In this document: positions 1-9,604 of the stretch, piece after piece
How the letters are laid out: each line of letters starts with the position of its first letter
How positions within the stretch are numbered: position 1 is the stretch's first letter
DNA from: Bacteroidota bacterium
GTDB lineage: Bacteria > Bacteroidota > Bacteroidia > Cytophagales > Cyclobacteriaceae
Assembly (NCBI GenBank): GCA_016866235.1
Contig: VGMW01000003.1
Location: forward strand, 124,001-188,000
Direction: 5' to 3'
Length of the DNA: 64,000 nt
The notes under the pieces: model-generated
Databases searched by the model: none
Seen by the model: the letters and a program-made list of their open reading frames with translations, nothing else
What the model was told of the DNA's origin: nothing
Position numbers and translations under genes: made by a program

Positions 1-886
1 AAGTAATCCACCAACCCATTTGCCTTTCTTCAGCCAATGCGATCCAATCCCTGGTTCCATAAAATCCACCATGCAGACCTGGTTTAAGAACAATAAAGGT
101 TGGTGAAAGGCGATCCAAAAGTCTTCCTCGGTCGGCCGAACTTACCCCTATCAATTCCTCATCCAACGCAACCGGAATAGGTGATTCCCGGCACACTTCA
201 GCCATTAAATCAAGCTGACCAGCTTTTATGGGTTGTTCAATTGATTCAGGTTTAAATACAGATAACCGCTCCAGTTTATGCCAAACATCGGGCTTATGGA
301 ATGCTCCATTGGCATCCAATCTTATATCAATTTGGTCTCCAAATTCATCCCTCAACCTTTCAAGTAAACTGCATTCTTCATCAAAATTTAGTCCGCCAAC
401 TTTTAGCTTAATGCACTTAAAACCTTCACCTATTTTTTTCCGGGCCTGCTCCAACATGGCGACCTGATCAGCCATCCAAACCAATCCATTGATTGGAATC
501 TTCTTCCCTCTCAAAAAGTCAGAATCATAATAAACACCAATGCCTCCATTGAAATAATCTCTTACCGCCATCTCCAATCCAAAACAGACCGATGAGGAAT
601 ATTCGTTACTGTTAAGTTTCTGCAACACATCATCAGCTCCATTTTGAACGGCTGATAAATTCCTAACCGCCTTCACCAATTGGTTTAGCTCCTGCAGGAC
701 TACCTGATCTGTCTCCACACTCAATCCTGCCAGAGGAGCCACCTCACCTGTACCTTTTAAGGTATTCTTCTGGTCATCAAAAAACTTGATCAGCCAAATA
801 CCACGGTCTTCCATATTGCCTCTGGAGGTCCTTGCACTGAAATTGAATTTCAGCTTCAGATATTCATACTCAAGCCGGAATGCCAT
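1..886 (-). CDS. menC: o-succinylbenzoate synthase / enolase-superfamily enzyme, partial (3' end outside window)
   Basis: Not in the ORF track because it runs off the window. Reverse complement from ATG at 886 reads MAFRLEYEYLKLKFNFSARTSRGNMEDRGIWLIKFFDDQKNTLKGTGEVAPLAGLSVET...; downstream CIKLKVGG, DIRLDANGAF, ESIEQPI and PVALDE are enolase-superfamily motifs. Confidence 0.85.
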   Translation of the reverse strand, partial: MAFRLEYEYLKLKFNFSARTSRGNMEDRGIWLIKFFDDQKNTLKGTGEVAPLAGLSVETDQVVLQELNQLVKAVRNLSAVQNGADDVLQKLNSNEYSSSVCFGLEMAVRDYFNGGIGVYYDSDFLRGKKIPINGLVWMADQVAMLEQARKKIGEGFKCIKLKVGGLNFDEECSLLERLRDEFGDQIDIRLDANGAFHKPDVWHKLERLSVFKPESIEQPIKAGQLDLMAEVCRESPIPVALDEELIGVSSADRGRLLDRLSPTFIVLKPGLHGGFYGTRDWIALAEERQMGWWIT

Positions 887-951
887 GGAACAAATATGCA
901 TCGGTTAATTGATTTACGCTCCTGCAGTTCTGTTCAGATATCTTTGCATCC

Positions 952-2121
952 GTGATCCGCACTGCTGAGTTCGATTATGACCTTCCGGAGGAAAAAATTG
1001 CCCGGTTTCCACCCGCCGCTCGGGGTCAATCGAAATTACTATGCTACCATTCGGGTAAAATTGAGCATCGGAAATTTCCTGAAATCACACACGGCGGTCT
1101 GCTTCCAGAGCATTCCTTGCTTGTTTTTAACAATTCAAAGGTCATTCCTGCCCGCATTATCTTTAAAAATGCAACAGGCGCGTCGATCGAATTGTTTTTA
1201 CTGGAACCTTACCACACCGATCACCTCACTGCTCTTAGCGCCAAATCCTCCTCCACCTGGAGCTGTATGGTCGGTAACCGTAAACGATGGAAAAAGGGAC
1301 AATTACTCCTTCTTGACATCAACAACATCAGGCTGACTGCAGCATGGGAATACCATGAGTCAAACATTGTCCGTTTCACCTGGACGAATGATATTCCTTT
1401 TGCCAAAGTATTGGAGTCCTTAGGCGAGGTTCCTCTTCCACCCTATTTGAATCGTGACGCAACACCAGAAGACCATTCCAGGTACCAGACGGTATACGCA
1501 ACCACGGAAGGTGCTGTAGCAGCTCCTACTGCCGGTCTTCATTTTACAGATGAAATTCTGGGAGAATTGGAAAGAAAAAATTTCAAGCTTGAAAATATGA
1601 CGCTTCATGTTGGCGCTGGCACTTTTCTTCCTGTCAAAGATGAAGATGCCCAAAACCACAAAATGCATGAAGAGGTTTTTATTTGCTCCCGACAGAACCT
1701 GGAAAACCTGGCGAACCACACGGGTCCGGTTATTCCGGTGGGCACTACATCCATGAGAATGCTAGAAAGTCTTTACTGGATTGGTATAAAAACAATCAAA
1801 GGCCTAGGGGATACCTACAACCTAGACCAAAACTTTCCTTACGAGTACGATGGACACCTATTGAAAGCCCGGGAGGTTTTTGAAGCGCTGGCCAAACAAT
1901 TTCCGAATGGTCTGCAATGCACCACATCCATTTTTATCAGACCTGGATATAATTTTAGGGTATGTAACGGCCTGATCACCAACTTTCATCAGCCCAAATC
2001 AACTTTGTTGATGTTGATCGCGGCCTTGGTTGGCCCTCATTGGAAATCCATCTATCGCGAGGCCCTTGAAAATGACTATCGTTTTCTTTCCTATGGCGAC
2101 AGCAGCCTTTTGATACCCTAA
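952..2121 (+). CDS. queA: S-adenosylmethionine:tRNA ribosyltransferase-isomerase (QueA family)
   Basis: DYDLPEEKIARFPPAARGQSKLL, NNSKVIPARI, GAVAAPTAGLHFT, LHVGAGTFLPVK, LITNFHQPKSTLLMLIAAL motifs; GTG start. Confidence 0.88.
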   Translation: MIRTAEFDYDLPEEKIARFPPAARGQSKLLCYHSGKIEHRKFPEITHGGLLPEHSLLVFNNSKVIPARIIFKNATGASIELFLLEPYHTDHLTALSAKSSSTWSCMVGNRKRWKKGQLLLLDINNIRLTAAWEYHESNIVRFTWTNDIPFAKVLESLGEVPLPPYLNRDATPEDHSRYQTVYATTEGAVAAPTAGLHFTDEILGELERKNFKLENMTLHVGAGTFLPVKDEDAQNHKMHEEVFICSRQNLENLANHTGPVIPVGTTSMRMLESLYWIGIKTIKGLGDTYNLDQNFPYEYDGHLLKAREVFEALAKQFPNGLQCTTSIFIRPGYNFRVCNGLITNFHQPKSTLLMLIAALVGPHWKSIYREALENDYRFLSYGDSSLLIP

Positions 2122-2220
2122 ATCATCAAAAGATCGGGACGTTATGTTACAAAGTGTCCTAAGAAAACTACATGGAATGGCCCTAATTCGTAAATTCGGA
2201 CCGATTTTTAAATAACCTCA

Positions 2221-3018
2221 ATGGAATTATTTCTTCAGCCCGAAACCTGGCTTTCACTGCTAACCCTCTGCTTCCTTGAGGTGGTTCTTGGCATCGATAA
2301 CATCATCTTCATTTCAATTGTCTCCAATAAACTTCCGGAGCACCTTAGGAAGAAAGCAAGAAATACTGGGCTTGCATTTGCCATGATCGTCCGGGTGGTT
2401 TTACTGCTTGGAATCAATTGGATCATCGGATTAAAAATGGAACTCTTCAATCTTACAACGTTCGGAATTCCCTTTGACCATGGCTTTAGCGGAAGGGACC
2501 TCATTTTGATTTTTGGTGGATTGTTTCTGATTGCCAAAAGCACCATGGAGATCAACCATGAAATGGAGGGTGGTGATCCCGAAGAGGAAAACAATCAGGC
2601 TGCCAAGGCTGCCATTAGTCTAAGTGGAACCATTGTTCAGATTATTCTGCTGGACATTATTTTCTCGTTCGACTCTATTCTGACTGCCGTAGGTATTGCT
2701 GATGAGGTCCTGATCATGATCATAGCGGTCATAGTATCAATTGCCATCATGATGTTCTTTTCTGGCAACATCAGCAGCTTTATTCAACGGCATCCCAGCA
2801 TGGAGGTACTTGCTCTGGGCTTCCTTATCCTGATCGGATTCACCTTGCTCCTGGAAGGATTGGGCGAAGAGATCCACAAAGGTTACATCTATTTTGCTGT
2901 GGCATTTTCACTTCTCATTGAGTTCACCAACATTCGGGTGAGAAAAAAGCGGAAGCAAAAGGTAGTTAAACTCAATAAGGACTATACCGACGAGCAACTC
3001 AAGGACGCACTCGAATAA
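2221..3018 (+). CDS. TerC family integral membrane protein
   Basis: LEVVLGIDNIIFISI and LLDIIFSFDSILTAVG motifs with multiple TM segments. Confidence 0.9.
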   Translation: MELFLQPETWLSLLTLCFLEVVLGIDNIIFISIVSNKLPEHLRKKARNTGLAFAMIVRVVLLLGINWIIGLKMELFNLTTFGIPFDHGFSGRDLILIFGGLFLIAKSTMEINHEMEGGDPEEENNQAAKAAISLSGTIVQIILLDIIFSFDSILTAVGIADEVLIMIIAVIVSIAIMMFFSGNISSFIQRHPSMEVLALGFLILIGFTLLLEGLGEEIHKGYIYFAVAFSLLIEFTNIRVRKKRKQKVVKLNKDYTDEQLKDALE

Positions 3019-3021
3019 AAA

Positions 3022-3564
3022 ATGGATCAAAACCAGATCGACGCTTTACGCTATCCTATAGGAAAATTTACTCCGAAAGATCCGTACACTGCTCAAGACT
3101 TTCAATCAGATATCAATCGATTAGAATCCTTTCCGGATCGACTCAAGCAGGTGGTATCCTCCTTTTCAGCACTGGATTTCAATACACCTTATCGTAAGGA
3201 AGGTTGGACTGTTCTGCAAACCATCCATCACCTGGCTGATAGCCATCTTCATGCTTACATTCGGGTTAAATGGGCGCTAACAGAAGACAATCCATCCATC
3301 AAGGCGTACCATGAAAAACTATGGGCACAGACACCAGAAAATAACCTGCCTGCTGAAGTATCCTTGAATCTGTTATCCGCTCACCACAAAAAATGGACTG
3401 CTCTCCTACGTTCATTGGATGATGATTCATTAGCAAAATCCTTTGTACACCCCGCAAGTGGAGCCACTGTTTCCATTCAACGAATGGTTCAATTGTACGC
3501 ATGGCATGGTGACCATCACCTGGCACACATAACCGAATTGGTGCGTCGAAATTTTGATCGTTAA
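3022..3564 (+). CDS. DinB-superfamily / YfiT-like putative metal-dependent hydrolase (bacillithiol-transferase type)
   Basis: RYPIGKF N-terminus, EGWTVLQTIHHLADSHLHAYIR, WHGDHHLAHI: the His triad pattern of YfiT/DinB proteins. Confidence 0.85.
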   Translation: MDQNQIDALRYPIGKFTPKDPYTAQDFQSDINRLESFPDRLKQVVSSFSALDFNTPYRKEGWTVLQTIHHLADSHLHAYIRVKWALTEDNPSIKAYHEKLWAQTPENNLPAEVSLNLLSAHHKKWTALLRSLDDDSLAKSFVHPASGATVSIQRMVQLYAWHGDHHLAHITELVRRNFDR

Positions 3565-3642
3565 GGTCTCTTTTAAACCAGACTGGTTAAGGCAGGAAAT
3601 CGTCAAATTCGGTCAAAAAACTTATATTTCGAGGATTTTAAC

Positions 3643-4344
3643 ATGGTAGTCAATCGATATACCTTAACCCTCGAAGCTGAGAAATTGGGACAACGTCTTG
3701 GCGTTGTTGTGCCCGAGGCATATCGACCACGATTCAATGCTGCTCCTGCGCAACTCTTACCGGTTTTAACTGCAGGATCGGAAATTGGTATATCTTGGTT
3801 TTACTGGGGCCTCTCACCTCAGCGAAGTCAGAACAAATCCATCAGCGATAAAATTCTTAATCGTAAAGCGGAGGATGTTTCGACAAAACCTGTTTTCAAG
3901 AAATTGTTGAGAACACATCGGTGTCTGATACCGATGGATGGCTTTTATGTTTGGAAACAGATTGGAAAGAAGACCCAAACCCCCTACCTGGTTGTACTAA
4001 AATCCAGGCAATTGTTTGCTGCGGCAGGTATTTGGGAAGAGTTTGAAACGGAGCGTGACGAAACCCATCATACTTTCAGCATGCTTACGGTACCCGCACC
4101 TGATGCCTTGCGGGGACTTGGAGAACGAATACCCTGTATGGTTGCTGAAAAAGATGAAAGACGCTGGCTCAATCCGGAAACCACTGAAGTTGAACTTATT
4201 CAATTGCTTCAAAGTCCAACGGATCCTGAAATGGAATTTTTTACGGTGAGTCCGCAGATAGAAGATCCTGACCGCGATAGCCCTAGTTTAATAAAACCTG
4301 CTCCTGCCGCGGATCAGTTTGGTAATCTTACCCTTTTCGGTTAG
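3643..4344 (+). CDS. SRAP (YedK/HMCES)-family protein lacking the usual catalytic residues
   Basis: RCLIPMDGFYVWK, PRFNAAPAQLLPV, WGLSPQ, AAGIWEEF match the SRAP fold; the N-terminus is MVVNRYTL instead of MCGRY. Confidence 0.8.
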   Translation: MVVNRYTLTLEAEKLGQRLGVVVPEAYRPRFNAAPAQLLPVLTAGSEIGISWFYWGLSPQRSQNKSISDKILNRKAEDVSTKPVFKKLLRTHRCLIPMDGFYVWKQIGKKTQTPYLVVLKSRQLFAAAGIWEEFETERDETHHTFSMLTVPAPDALRGLGERIPCMVAEKDERRWLNPETTEVELIQLLQSPTDPEMEFFTVSPQIEDPDRDSPSLIKPAPAADQFGNLTLFG

Positions 4345-5008
4345 TCTTAACTTGTTTCTCTTTACCCTCAGACTTTTTGCGCCATTTCAAAAATCCCCTT
4401 TTAGCATCGGATTCCTTCCCACTGGTTGAGTCTTGAGGCGCAGGCAATTTTTTTACAACTGGTGAAGGTGGTGGAGTGTCCACGATTCCTGCTTCCTTCT
4501 TCTCCAACTGGTATCTGATGTCAGGCAGCAGCAGGGTCTTCCTGAAAAACCACATATAGAAATCCTGGTCGTTGTTGTACTTCTCTTTGGTTTTGGTGAT
4601 TCGAAAATCAGGGCTTTTGAGGACCATTCCGCTTTCTGCTTTCATTACGGCGGCAATGCTATCCGCTTTGAACATCGCCACTGAGTCGCCCAACTCTAAG
4701 GATAGATCGTCTTCTTTCTCGGTTTTGGCACTATCAATTTTAACAGGGTAAAGTGGCGTCATGTCGACGGTCTGCATACTTCGGAACTTTTTTCGATAGG
4801 ATTCCGGTACGGCCACCAGGTATTTGTTTTGGTCGGTGCTCGCGGTCAGAATTTTTGGCGTTGAGTCTTCTTTGAAGTAGCTAAACTTCTTTTGGAGTGC
4901 GACCTTATCGTAAATGAAAGAGCTTTGGTATGCCGGACAAACAGCCTTTTGAATGCACGAAGGTGCAATGAGTCCCAGGACCAGAAATAGCAAACCCGAA
5001 AGTCGCAT
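4328..5008 (-). CDS. Hypothetical lipoprotein
   Basis: Signal peptide with lipobox-like LIAPSC; low-complexity basic C-terminus; no recognised enzymatic motif. Confidence 0.6.
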   Translation of the reverse strand: MRLSGLLFLVLGLIAPSCIQKAVCPAYQSSFIYDKVALQKKFSYFKEDSTPKILTASTDQNKYLVAVPESYRKKFRSMQTVDMTPLYPVKIDSAKTEKEDDLSLELGDSVAMFKADSIAAVMKAESGMVLKSPDFRITKTKEKYNNDQDFYMWFFRKTLLLPDIRYQLEKKEAGIVDTPPPSPVVKKLPAPQDSTSGKESDAKRGFLKWRKKSEGKEKQVKTNRKG

Positions 5009-5134
5009 TCAAATAGCCTTAATCACCAAAGTTATTTAAGCCAGGTGAGGAATAAAGCTTTATAAGAATTAATAAATTTAAATAACTGATTTACAGGTAT
5101 TTATAATTATTTATATAAAGTAAAACTAAAGTCT

Positions 5135-5341
5135 TCAGTTTAGTATAAGGTGCTTGGTAACCAGGTAAATAACCGCCGCCAGAAATATGGCGATGGACAG
5201 TTTATTGACACCGTGCATCATTCTGATGTTAATGTTGCTGGGTCGGGCAGGATCATGCTTCCTGAAGAAATACCTTCCAACCTCGCCAAGTGAGAAGAAC
5301 TCTCTCAATTTTCCTTTGGTGCTTACCTTTTTCTCTTCCAT
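5135..5341 (-). CDS. Small membrane protein, hypothetical (DUF6728-like)
   Basis: MEEKKVSTKGKLREFFSLGEVGRYFFRKHDPARPSNINIRMMHGVNKLSIAIFLAAVIYLVTKHLILN; start moved to the ATG at 5341 to avoid overlap with ispG. Family assignment from memory. Confidence 0.55.
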   Translation of the reverse strand: MEEKKVSTKGKLREFFSLGEVGRYFFRKHDPARPSNINIRMMHGVNKLSIAIFLAAVIYLVTKHLILN

Positions 5342-5346
5342 AAAAT

Positions 5347-7308
5347 CTAGACCAGTGCCTTTATATCCTGCATTTCGATCCATTGTCCATCCTCCCGAAT
5401 AAGGCCAATAAGTTCATCTACGGCATCGGCCGTGGGTACGTTTCGCTTAACAACTTCTTTTCCCCTATAGAGGTTAATTCGACCGGGGCCGGAACCTACA
5501 TAACCATAATCTGCATCAGCCATCTCCCCGGGACCATTCACAATACAACCCATAATACCAATTTTGACACCTTTCAAATGATGGGTTCTCGAGCGAATTC
5601 TTGCCGTTGTTTCCTGTAAATCAAACAAGGTTCTTCCGCACGATGGACAAGAGATGTATTCTGTTTTAGAAATGCGTGTACGCGTTGCCTGCAGGATGTT
5701 GAATTGGGTGGCATTGATGAATCGCTCAGAGCCCGGGGTTCCATTGCTGAGCATAAGTCCATCACCAATGCCATCTACCAACAGTGCCCCGGCATCGGTT
5801 GCAGAATAAAGTTGGAAATCGTTCTCTGATATTTCGTTATAGTTAAAGTCCAACACCACAGGAACTTTCACAGATTGATTGATTAAATGCGATACAGCCG
5901 AGCGAATGTCGGGCATGCTATGGAGGTGATTTGTGCCTAGGAGTAAAACAAAATTATTTGTAGTTAATAACTTGTTTATCAATACTTTATTACGTATTTG
6001 ATCAGTGCTTACTTTAATAAAATTAAGCTCGGGGTGTAATTGGGACTCCTCATTAAGCAGTTCAGTCAAGCCAAGAATTGGATAATGCCTGGCCTTATGC
6101 CGATCCTTTAGCCAACAATCATAGTTCTGAATAACGCCCAGCGTCCCTGGTATTTCGAAATCAATCGAAGCGTTCCCCAGATAAACATAATCACAAGCAT
6201 TGTCTGCAATGTTCCACTTGTCCAACGGTACCGAATAGGCATAGCCTACACCAAAAAGTGAGGATGCCGCAATGGTACCTCTGCCTGACAAATCAGCTAT
6301 GACCCTTGGAACCTGATTGCCACCAATATTTGAAACTTGTTCCGTAATCCTTCGGCTGTAATTGAATGGATCAATCGGGTATGGTTCTTCCCTGGTAACC
6401 GAATCGGTTCCAATGCGCCTGTCATATCTTCTTGCAAGATCTCGGGCAACCGGAATTTCAGCTTCAGGCTCCTCGGTTAAGGAGACCCGTATGGTATCAC
6501 CCAATCCATCCTCCAAAAGCGTTCCAATTCCTACTGCGGACTTAATTCTTCCATCCTCACCATCGCCTGCCTCCGTAACACCTAGATGAAGCGGATAAGG
6601 CTTAAAACCTCCCTCGTCCAATTTCTTCACCAGTAAACGATAAGCCTGAACCATCACCTGTGGATTGCTGGCCTTCATACTTAGGACAATATTGAAGTAA
6701 GACTCATCCTCACAAATCCTTAAAAATTCGAGGGCAGACTCAACCATTCCGAGTGGTGTATCACCGTAACGGCTTAAGATCCGATCAGATAGCGATCCAT
6801 GATTGGTGCCTATCCGCATCGCTGTACCGTGCTCTTTACAAATCTTCACGAGTGGAGTAAACTTTTCCCGAATCCTATGGAGTTCCGCTTCATAAGAAGC
6901 ATCGGAGTAATCTATCTGCTCAAACCGCTTTTTATCAGCATAGTTACCTGGATTCACCCGAACCTTTTCTACAATTCTTGCTGCCAGCTCTGCCGCATTG
7001 GGTGTAAAATGAATATCTGCTACCAAGGGTGTTTTGTATCCCCTACGGTGCAATTCCTTTCTGATTTCGGCTAAATTTTGAGCTTCTTTAACGCTGGGTG
7101 CTGTAATTCTTACGTACTCACATCCAGCTTCAATCATCCGGATAGACTGCTCCACCGTACCTTGGGTATCCATGGTGTCTACCGTTGTCATGGACTGAAT
7201 TCTAATCGGATGATGTGCCCCCATTGGGACATCACCAATTTTTACCTCAATGGTTTTCCTTCGGGAATATTGAAACAGGTTGTTACAGTATGCCATACAT
7301 ATTAGCAT
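5347..7308 (-). CDS. ispG: 4-hydroxy-3-methylbut-2-enyl diphosphate synthase (long form with internal domain)
   Basis: VKIGDVPMGAHHPIRIQSMTTVDTMDT, VADIHFTPNAA, RIGTNHGSLSDRI, CPSCGRTLFDLQ, GCIVNGPGEMADADYGYVG. Start may be the ATG at 7293. Confidence 0.93.
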   Translation of the reverse strand: MLICMAYCNNLFQYSRRKTIEVKIGDVPMGAHHPIRIQSMTTVDTMDTQGTVEQSIRMIEAGCEYVRITAPSVKEAQNLAEIRKELHRRGYKTPLVADIHFTPNAAELAARIVEKVRVNPGNYADKKRFEQIDYSDASYEAELHRIREKFTPLVKICKEHGTAMRIGTNHGSLSDRILSRYGDTPLGMVESALEFLRICEDESYFNIVLSMKASNPQVMVQAYRLLVKKLDEGGFKPYPLHLGVTEAGDGEDGRIKSAVGIGTLLEDGLGDTIRVSLTEEPEAEIPVARDLARRYDRRIGTDSVTREEPYPIDPFNYSRRITEQVSNIGGNQVPRVIADLSGRGTIAASSLFGVGYAYSVPLDKWNIADNACDYVYLGNASIDFEIPGTLGVIQNYDCWLKDRHKARHYPILGLTELLNEESQLHPELNFIKVSTDQIRNKVLINKLLTTNNFVLLLGTNHLHSMPDIRSAVSHLINQSVKVPVVLDFNYNEISENDFQLYSATDAGALLVDGIGDGLMLSNGTPGSERFINATQFNILQATRTRISKTEYISCPSCGRTLFDLQETTARIRSRTHHLKGVKIGIMGCIVNGPGEMADADYGYVGSGPGRINLYRGKEVVKRNVPTADAVDELIGLIREDGQWIEMQDIKALV

Positions 7309-7347
7309 CGAAAATTAAGCGAATCTGAGGCTAAAAACCTTGGAAGA

Positions 7348-8070
7348 TCAGATATCACCGAGCTGAGGACGCAGAATTAGTTCCTCAACGACCGTTCTGG
7401 AGGATAAAGTATGGCAAGACCATATCGCCTTAGCGATATCCTCCACTGGCATAAACCGATTGTCTGGTAATCCGGATCCTGCCCAGCTGTCTGTCAGCGT
7501 TGCTCCGGGATAAACTGCGGTGACCCTGATGCCATGCGCTTTTGTTTCCTCTCTCAAGTTCCGGTTAAACCCCATTAAAGCAGTCTTGGCGATTCCGTAA
7601 GAACCACCCTGGGGATAGGCCTTTAAACTTGCCACCGAACAGATATTAAAAATGTCTCCCCGACCAGCTTTTTTCATGGAAGGCAAAAGCTTTCTGGTTA
7701 ATTCATATGCACTCTCCAGGTTTACGGCAAGCATCTGCCTGAGGGTTCCCTCTGCTTCTGTTTCCGTGTTCCCTGGGAGAAAATAGCCTGCATTGTTAAT
7801 TAAAACCGAGACTTCCCTACCCAAACCAACTACGAAGTCACCAAAATTCTGGACCTCACGAACCGATGCAGCATCTACTTTTTTGGTCAACACGGTCACA
7901 CCATAGGACTGCTCAATATTGTCCTTTAGGTTACTCAACAGGGCTTCATTCCGGGCATAGGTAACTACGTCATATCCTTGTGAGGCAAACTCATGGACAA
8001 GGCCTGCACCTATCCCTTTACTTCCACCAGTTACCACTGCAAGCTTGCCTGATTTTGACTTCAAAGCCAT
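7348..8070 (-). CDS. Short-chain dehydrogenase/reductase
   Basis: VVTGGSKGIGAG (Rossmann), INNAGYF, SYGIAKTALMGF. Start placed at MALKSKSGK (8070) rather than the ORF-track start, which would overlap the divergent permease gene. Confidence 0.88.
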   Translation of the reverse strand: MALKSKSGKLAVVTGGSKGIGAGLVHEFASQGYDVVTYARNEALLSNLKDNIEQSYGVTVLTKKVDAASVREVQNFGDFVVGLGREVSVLINNAGYFLPGNTETEAEGTLRQMLAVNLESAYELTRKLLPSMKKAGRGDIFNICSVASLKAYPQGGSYGIAKTALMGFNRNLREETKAHGIRVTAVYPGATLTDSWAGSGLPDNRFMPVEDIAKAIWSCHTLSSRTVVEELILRPQLGDI

Positions 8071-8085
8071 TACCCTATTTGTTTC

Positions 8086-8093
8086 TATATTTG
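8086..8093 (+). promoter_or_regulatory. Candidate -7 box TATATTTG upstream of the MlaE-like gene
   Basis: Exact TAnnTTTG 27 nt before the ATG at 8120; no convincing -33 TTTG at N19. Confidence 0.35.
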
Positions 8094-8119
8094 AGCAATT
8101 TAAGCATTTCCGACGCTCA

Positions 8120-8854
8120 ATGCGTGAGTTTGGCAAGTATGTGATTTTCCTTGGAAGCCTGTTTGTGCGGCGGGAAAAGTTCAAGACCTATTATCAACTC
8201 GTCTTAGATGAGTCGATTCAAATTGGCGTCAAGTCAACTTTCCTTTTCGTACTGGTAGCCACCTTTATGGGTGCCGTAACCACCGTTCAGACGGCTTTTA
8301 ATCTTGTAAGTCCGCTCATTCCCAAATTTGTGATTTCTCAAGTGGTTAGGGATATGTCCATCTATGAACTTGCCCCTACCATTATGGCCGTCATTTTTGC
8401 CGGAAAAGTTGGTTCCAGCATGGCCGGTGGAATCGGAACCATGAAAATCACCGAGCAAATTGATGCACTCGAAGTGATGGGTATCAACTCATCGTCCTAT
8501 CTCGTTCTTCCCAAAATCATCGCTTCCCTATTGATGTTTCCTTTGCTGGTGGTTATCGCTGGCGTATGCGCCATCTTCGGCGGTTACCTGGCCGGAACAC
8601 TAACCGGTATCGTTACTCCAACTGAATACATTCAAGGCATTCGATCCTCCTTTGATCCTTATACCATTCAGTTTGCGTTAATCAAATCGGTGGTTTTCGC
8701 CTTTATCATTTCATCGGTTTCCTGTTTCAAGGGTTACAACACCCGGGGTGGCGCTCTTGAGGTTGGCGTCGCCAGTACCGAGGCGGTTACCACCAGTGTG
8801 ATCACCCTTTTGTTAAGTAATTATTTCCTTGCTGAACTACTGCTGAACGAATGA
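8120..8854 (+). CDS. MlaE/YrbE-family ABC transporter permease
   Basis: FMGAVTTVQTAF, ELAPTIMAVIFAGKVGSSMAGGIGTMKITEQIDALEVMGI, KGYNTRGGALEVGVASTEAV. Start chosen at MREFGKYVIF. Confidence 0.9.
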   Translation: MREFGKYVIFLGSLFVRREKFKTYYQLVLDESIQIGVKSTFLFVLVATFMGAVTTVQTAFNLVSPLIPKFVISQVVRDMSIYELAPTIMAVIFAGKVGSSMAGGIGTMKITEQIDALEVMGINSSSYLVLPKIIASLLMFPLLVVIAGVCAIFGGYLAGTLTGIVTPTEYIQGIRSSFDPYTIQFALIKSVVFAFIISSVSCFKGYNTRGGALEVGVASTEAVTTSVITLLLSNYFLAELLLNE

Positions 8855-9600
8855 TTCGCATAGATCACATCTCGAAAACGTTTCTGGATCGAAAAGTCTT
8901 GTCGGACATCTCCGGGACATTTGAAAAGGGAAAATGCAACCTCATCATCGGCGCAAGCGGTACAGGCAAAAGTGTGTTGTTGAAATGTATTGTGGGATTG
9001 GAGCAGCCTGACTCCGGATCGGTTTCATACGATTCGAGAGATTTTACACATGCCGATAAGGAAATGAAGACGGAGATCAGAAGGGAGATTGGCATGCTGT
9101 TCCAGGGTGGAGCACTGTTCGATTCAAAGACCATTGAGCAAAATGTGATGTTCCCTTTGGACGTTCTAACGAAAATGAAGAAAGATGAAAAACTCGAAAG
9201 GGTTAATTTCTGTCTGCGTCGAGTTGGGCTGGAGAACATCAATAAAAAAAGACCCTCGGAGATTTCTGGTGGTATGAAAAAGCGGGTAGGTATTGCAAGG
9301 GCCATTGTGAATAACCCCAACTACCTCTTTTGCGATGAACCGAATTCCGGACTTGATCCGCAAACCGCTGTTCGAATTGATGAATTGATTCAGGAGATTA
9401 CAGCTGAATTTGATATCACCACCGTGGTGGTTACCCATGACATGAATTCCGTTATGGGTATGGGTGAAAATATCATGTTTATTCACAGGGGTGAAAAACT
9501 CTGGGAAGGAAACAATAAGACACTTTTAAATTCAGGTATTAAGGAACTTGATGACTTTGTGTTTTCCAATAAAGTCATGAAGGCACTTAGGCCTGCATAA
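8851..9600 (+). CDS. MlaF-type ABC transporter ATP-binding protein
   Basis: Walker A GASGTGKSVLL, EISGGMKKRVGIARAI signature, Walker B LFCDEPNSGLDP; ATG overlaps the end of the permease gene. Confidence 0.92.
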   Translation: MIRIDHISKTFLDRKVLSDISGTFEKGKCNLIIGASGTGKSVLLKCIVGLEQPDSGSVSYDSRDFTHADKEMKTEIRREIGMLFQGGALFDSKTIEQNVMFPLDVLTKMKKDEKLERVNFCLRRVGLENINKKRPSEISGGMKKRVGIARAIVNNPNYLFCDEPNSGLDPQTAVRIDELIQEITAEFDITTVVVTHDMNSVMGMGENIMFIHRGEKLWEGNNKTLLNSGIKELDDFVFSNKVMKALRPA

Positions 9601-9604
9601 AGAT

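Noticed and set aside
228-467. 79-aa plus-strand ORF
   Set aside because: Antisense to the partial menC gene, which has clear enolase-superfamily motifs.
8865-9320. 151-aa minus-strand ORF
   Set aside because: Antisense to the MlaF-type ATPase with intact Walker motifs; no plausible protein features.
8120-9600. MlaE/MlaF pair without MlaD as an unusual transporter
   Set aside because: Bacteroidetes genomes often keep mlaE-mlaF as a pair with the MCE protein elsewhere; a window edge cannot show absence.
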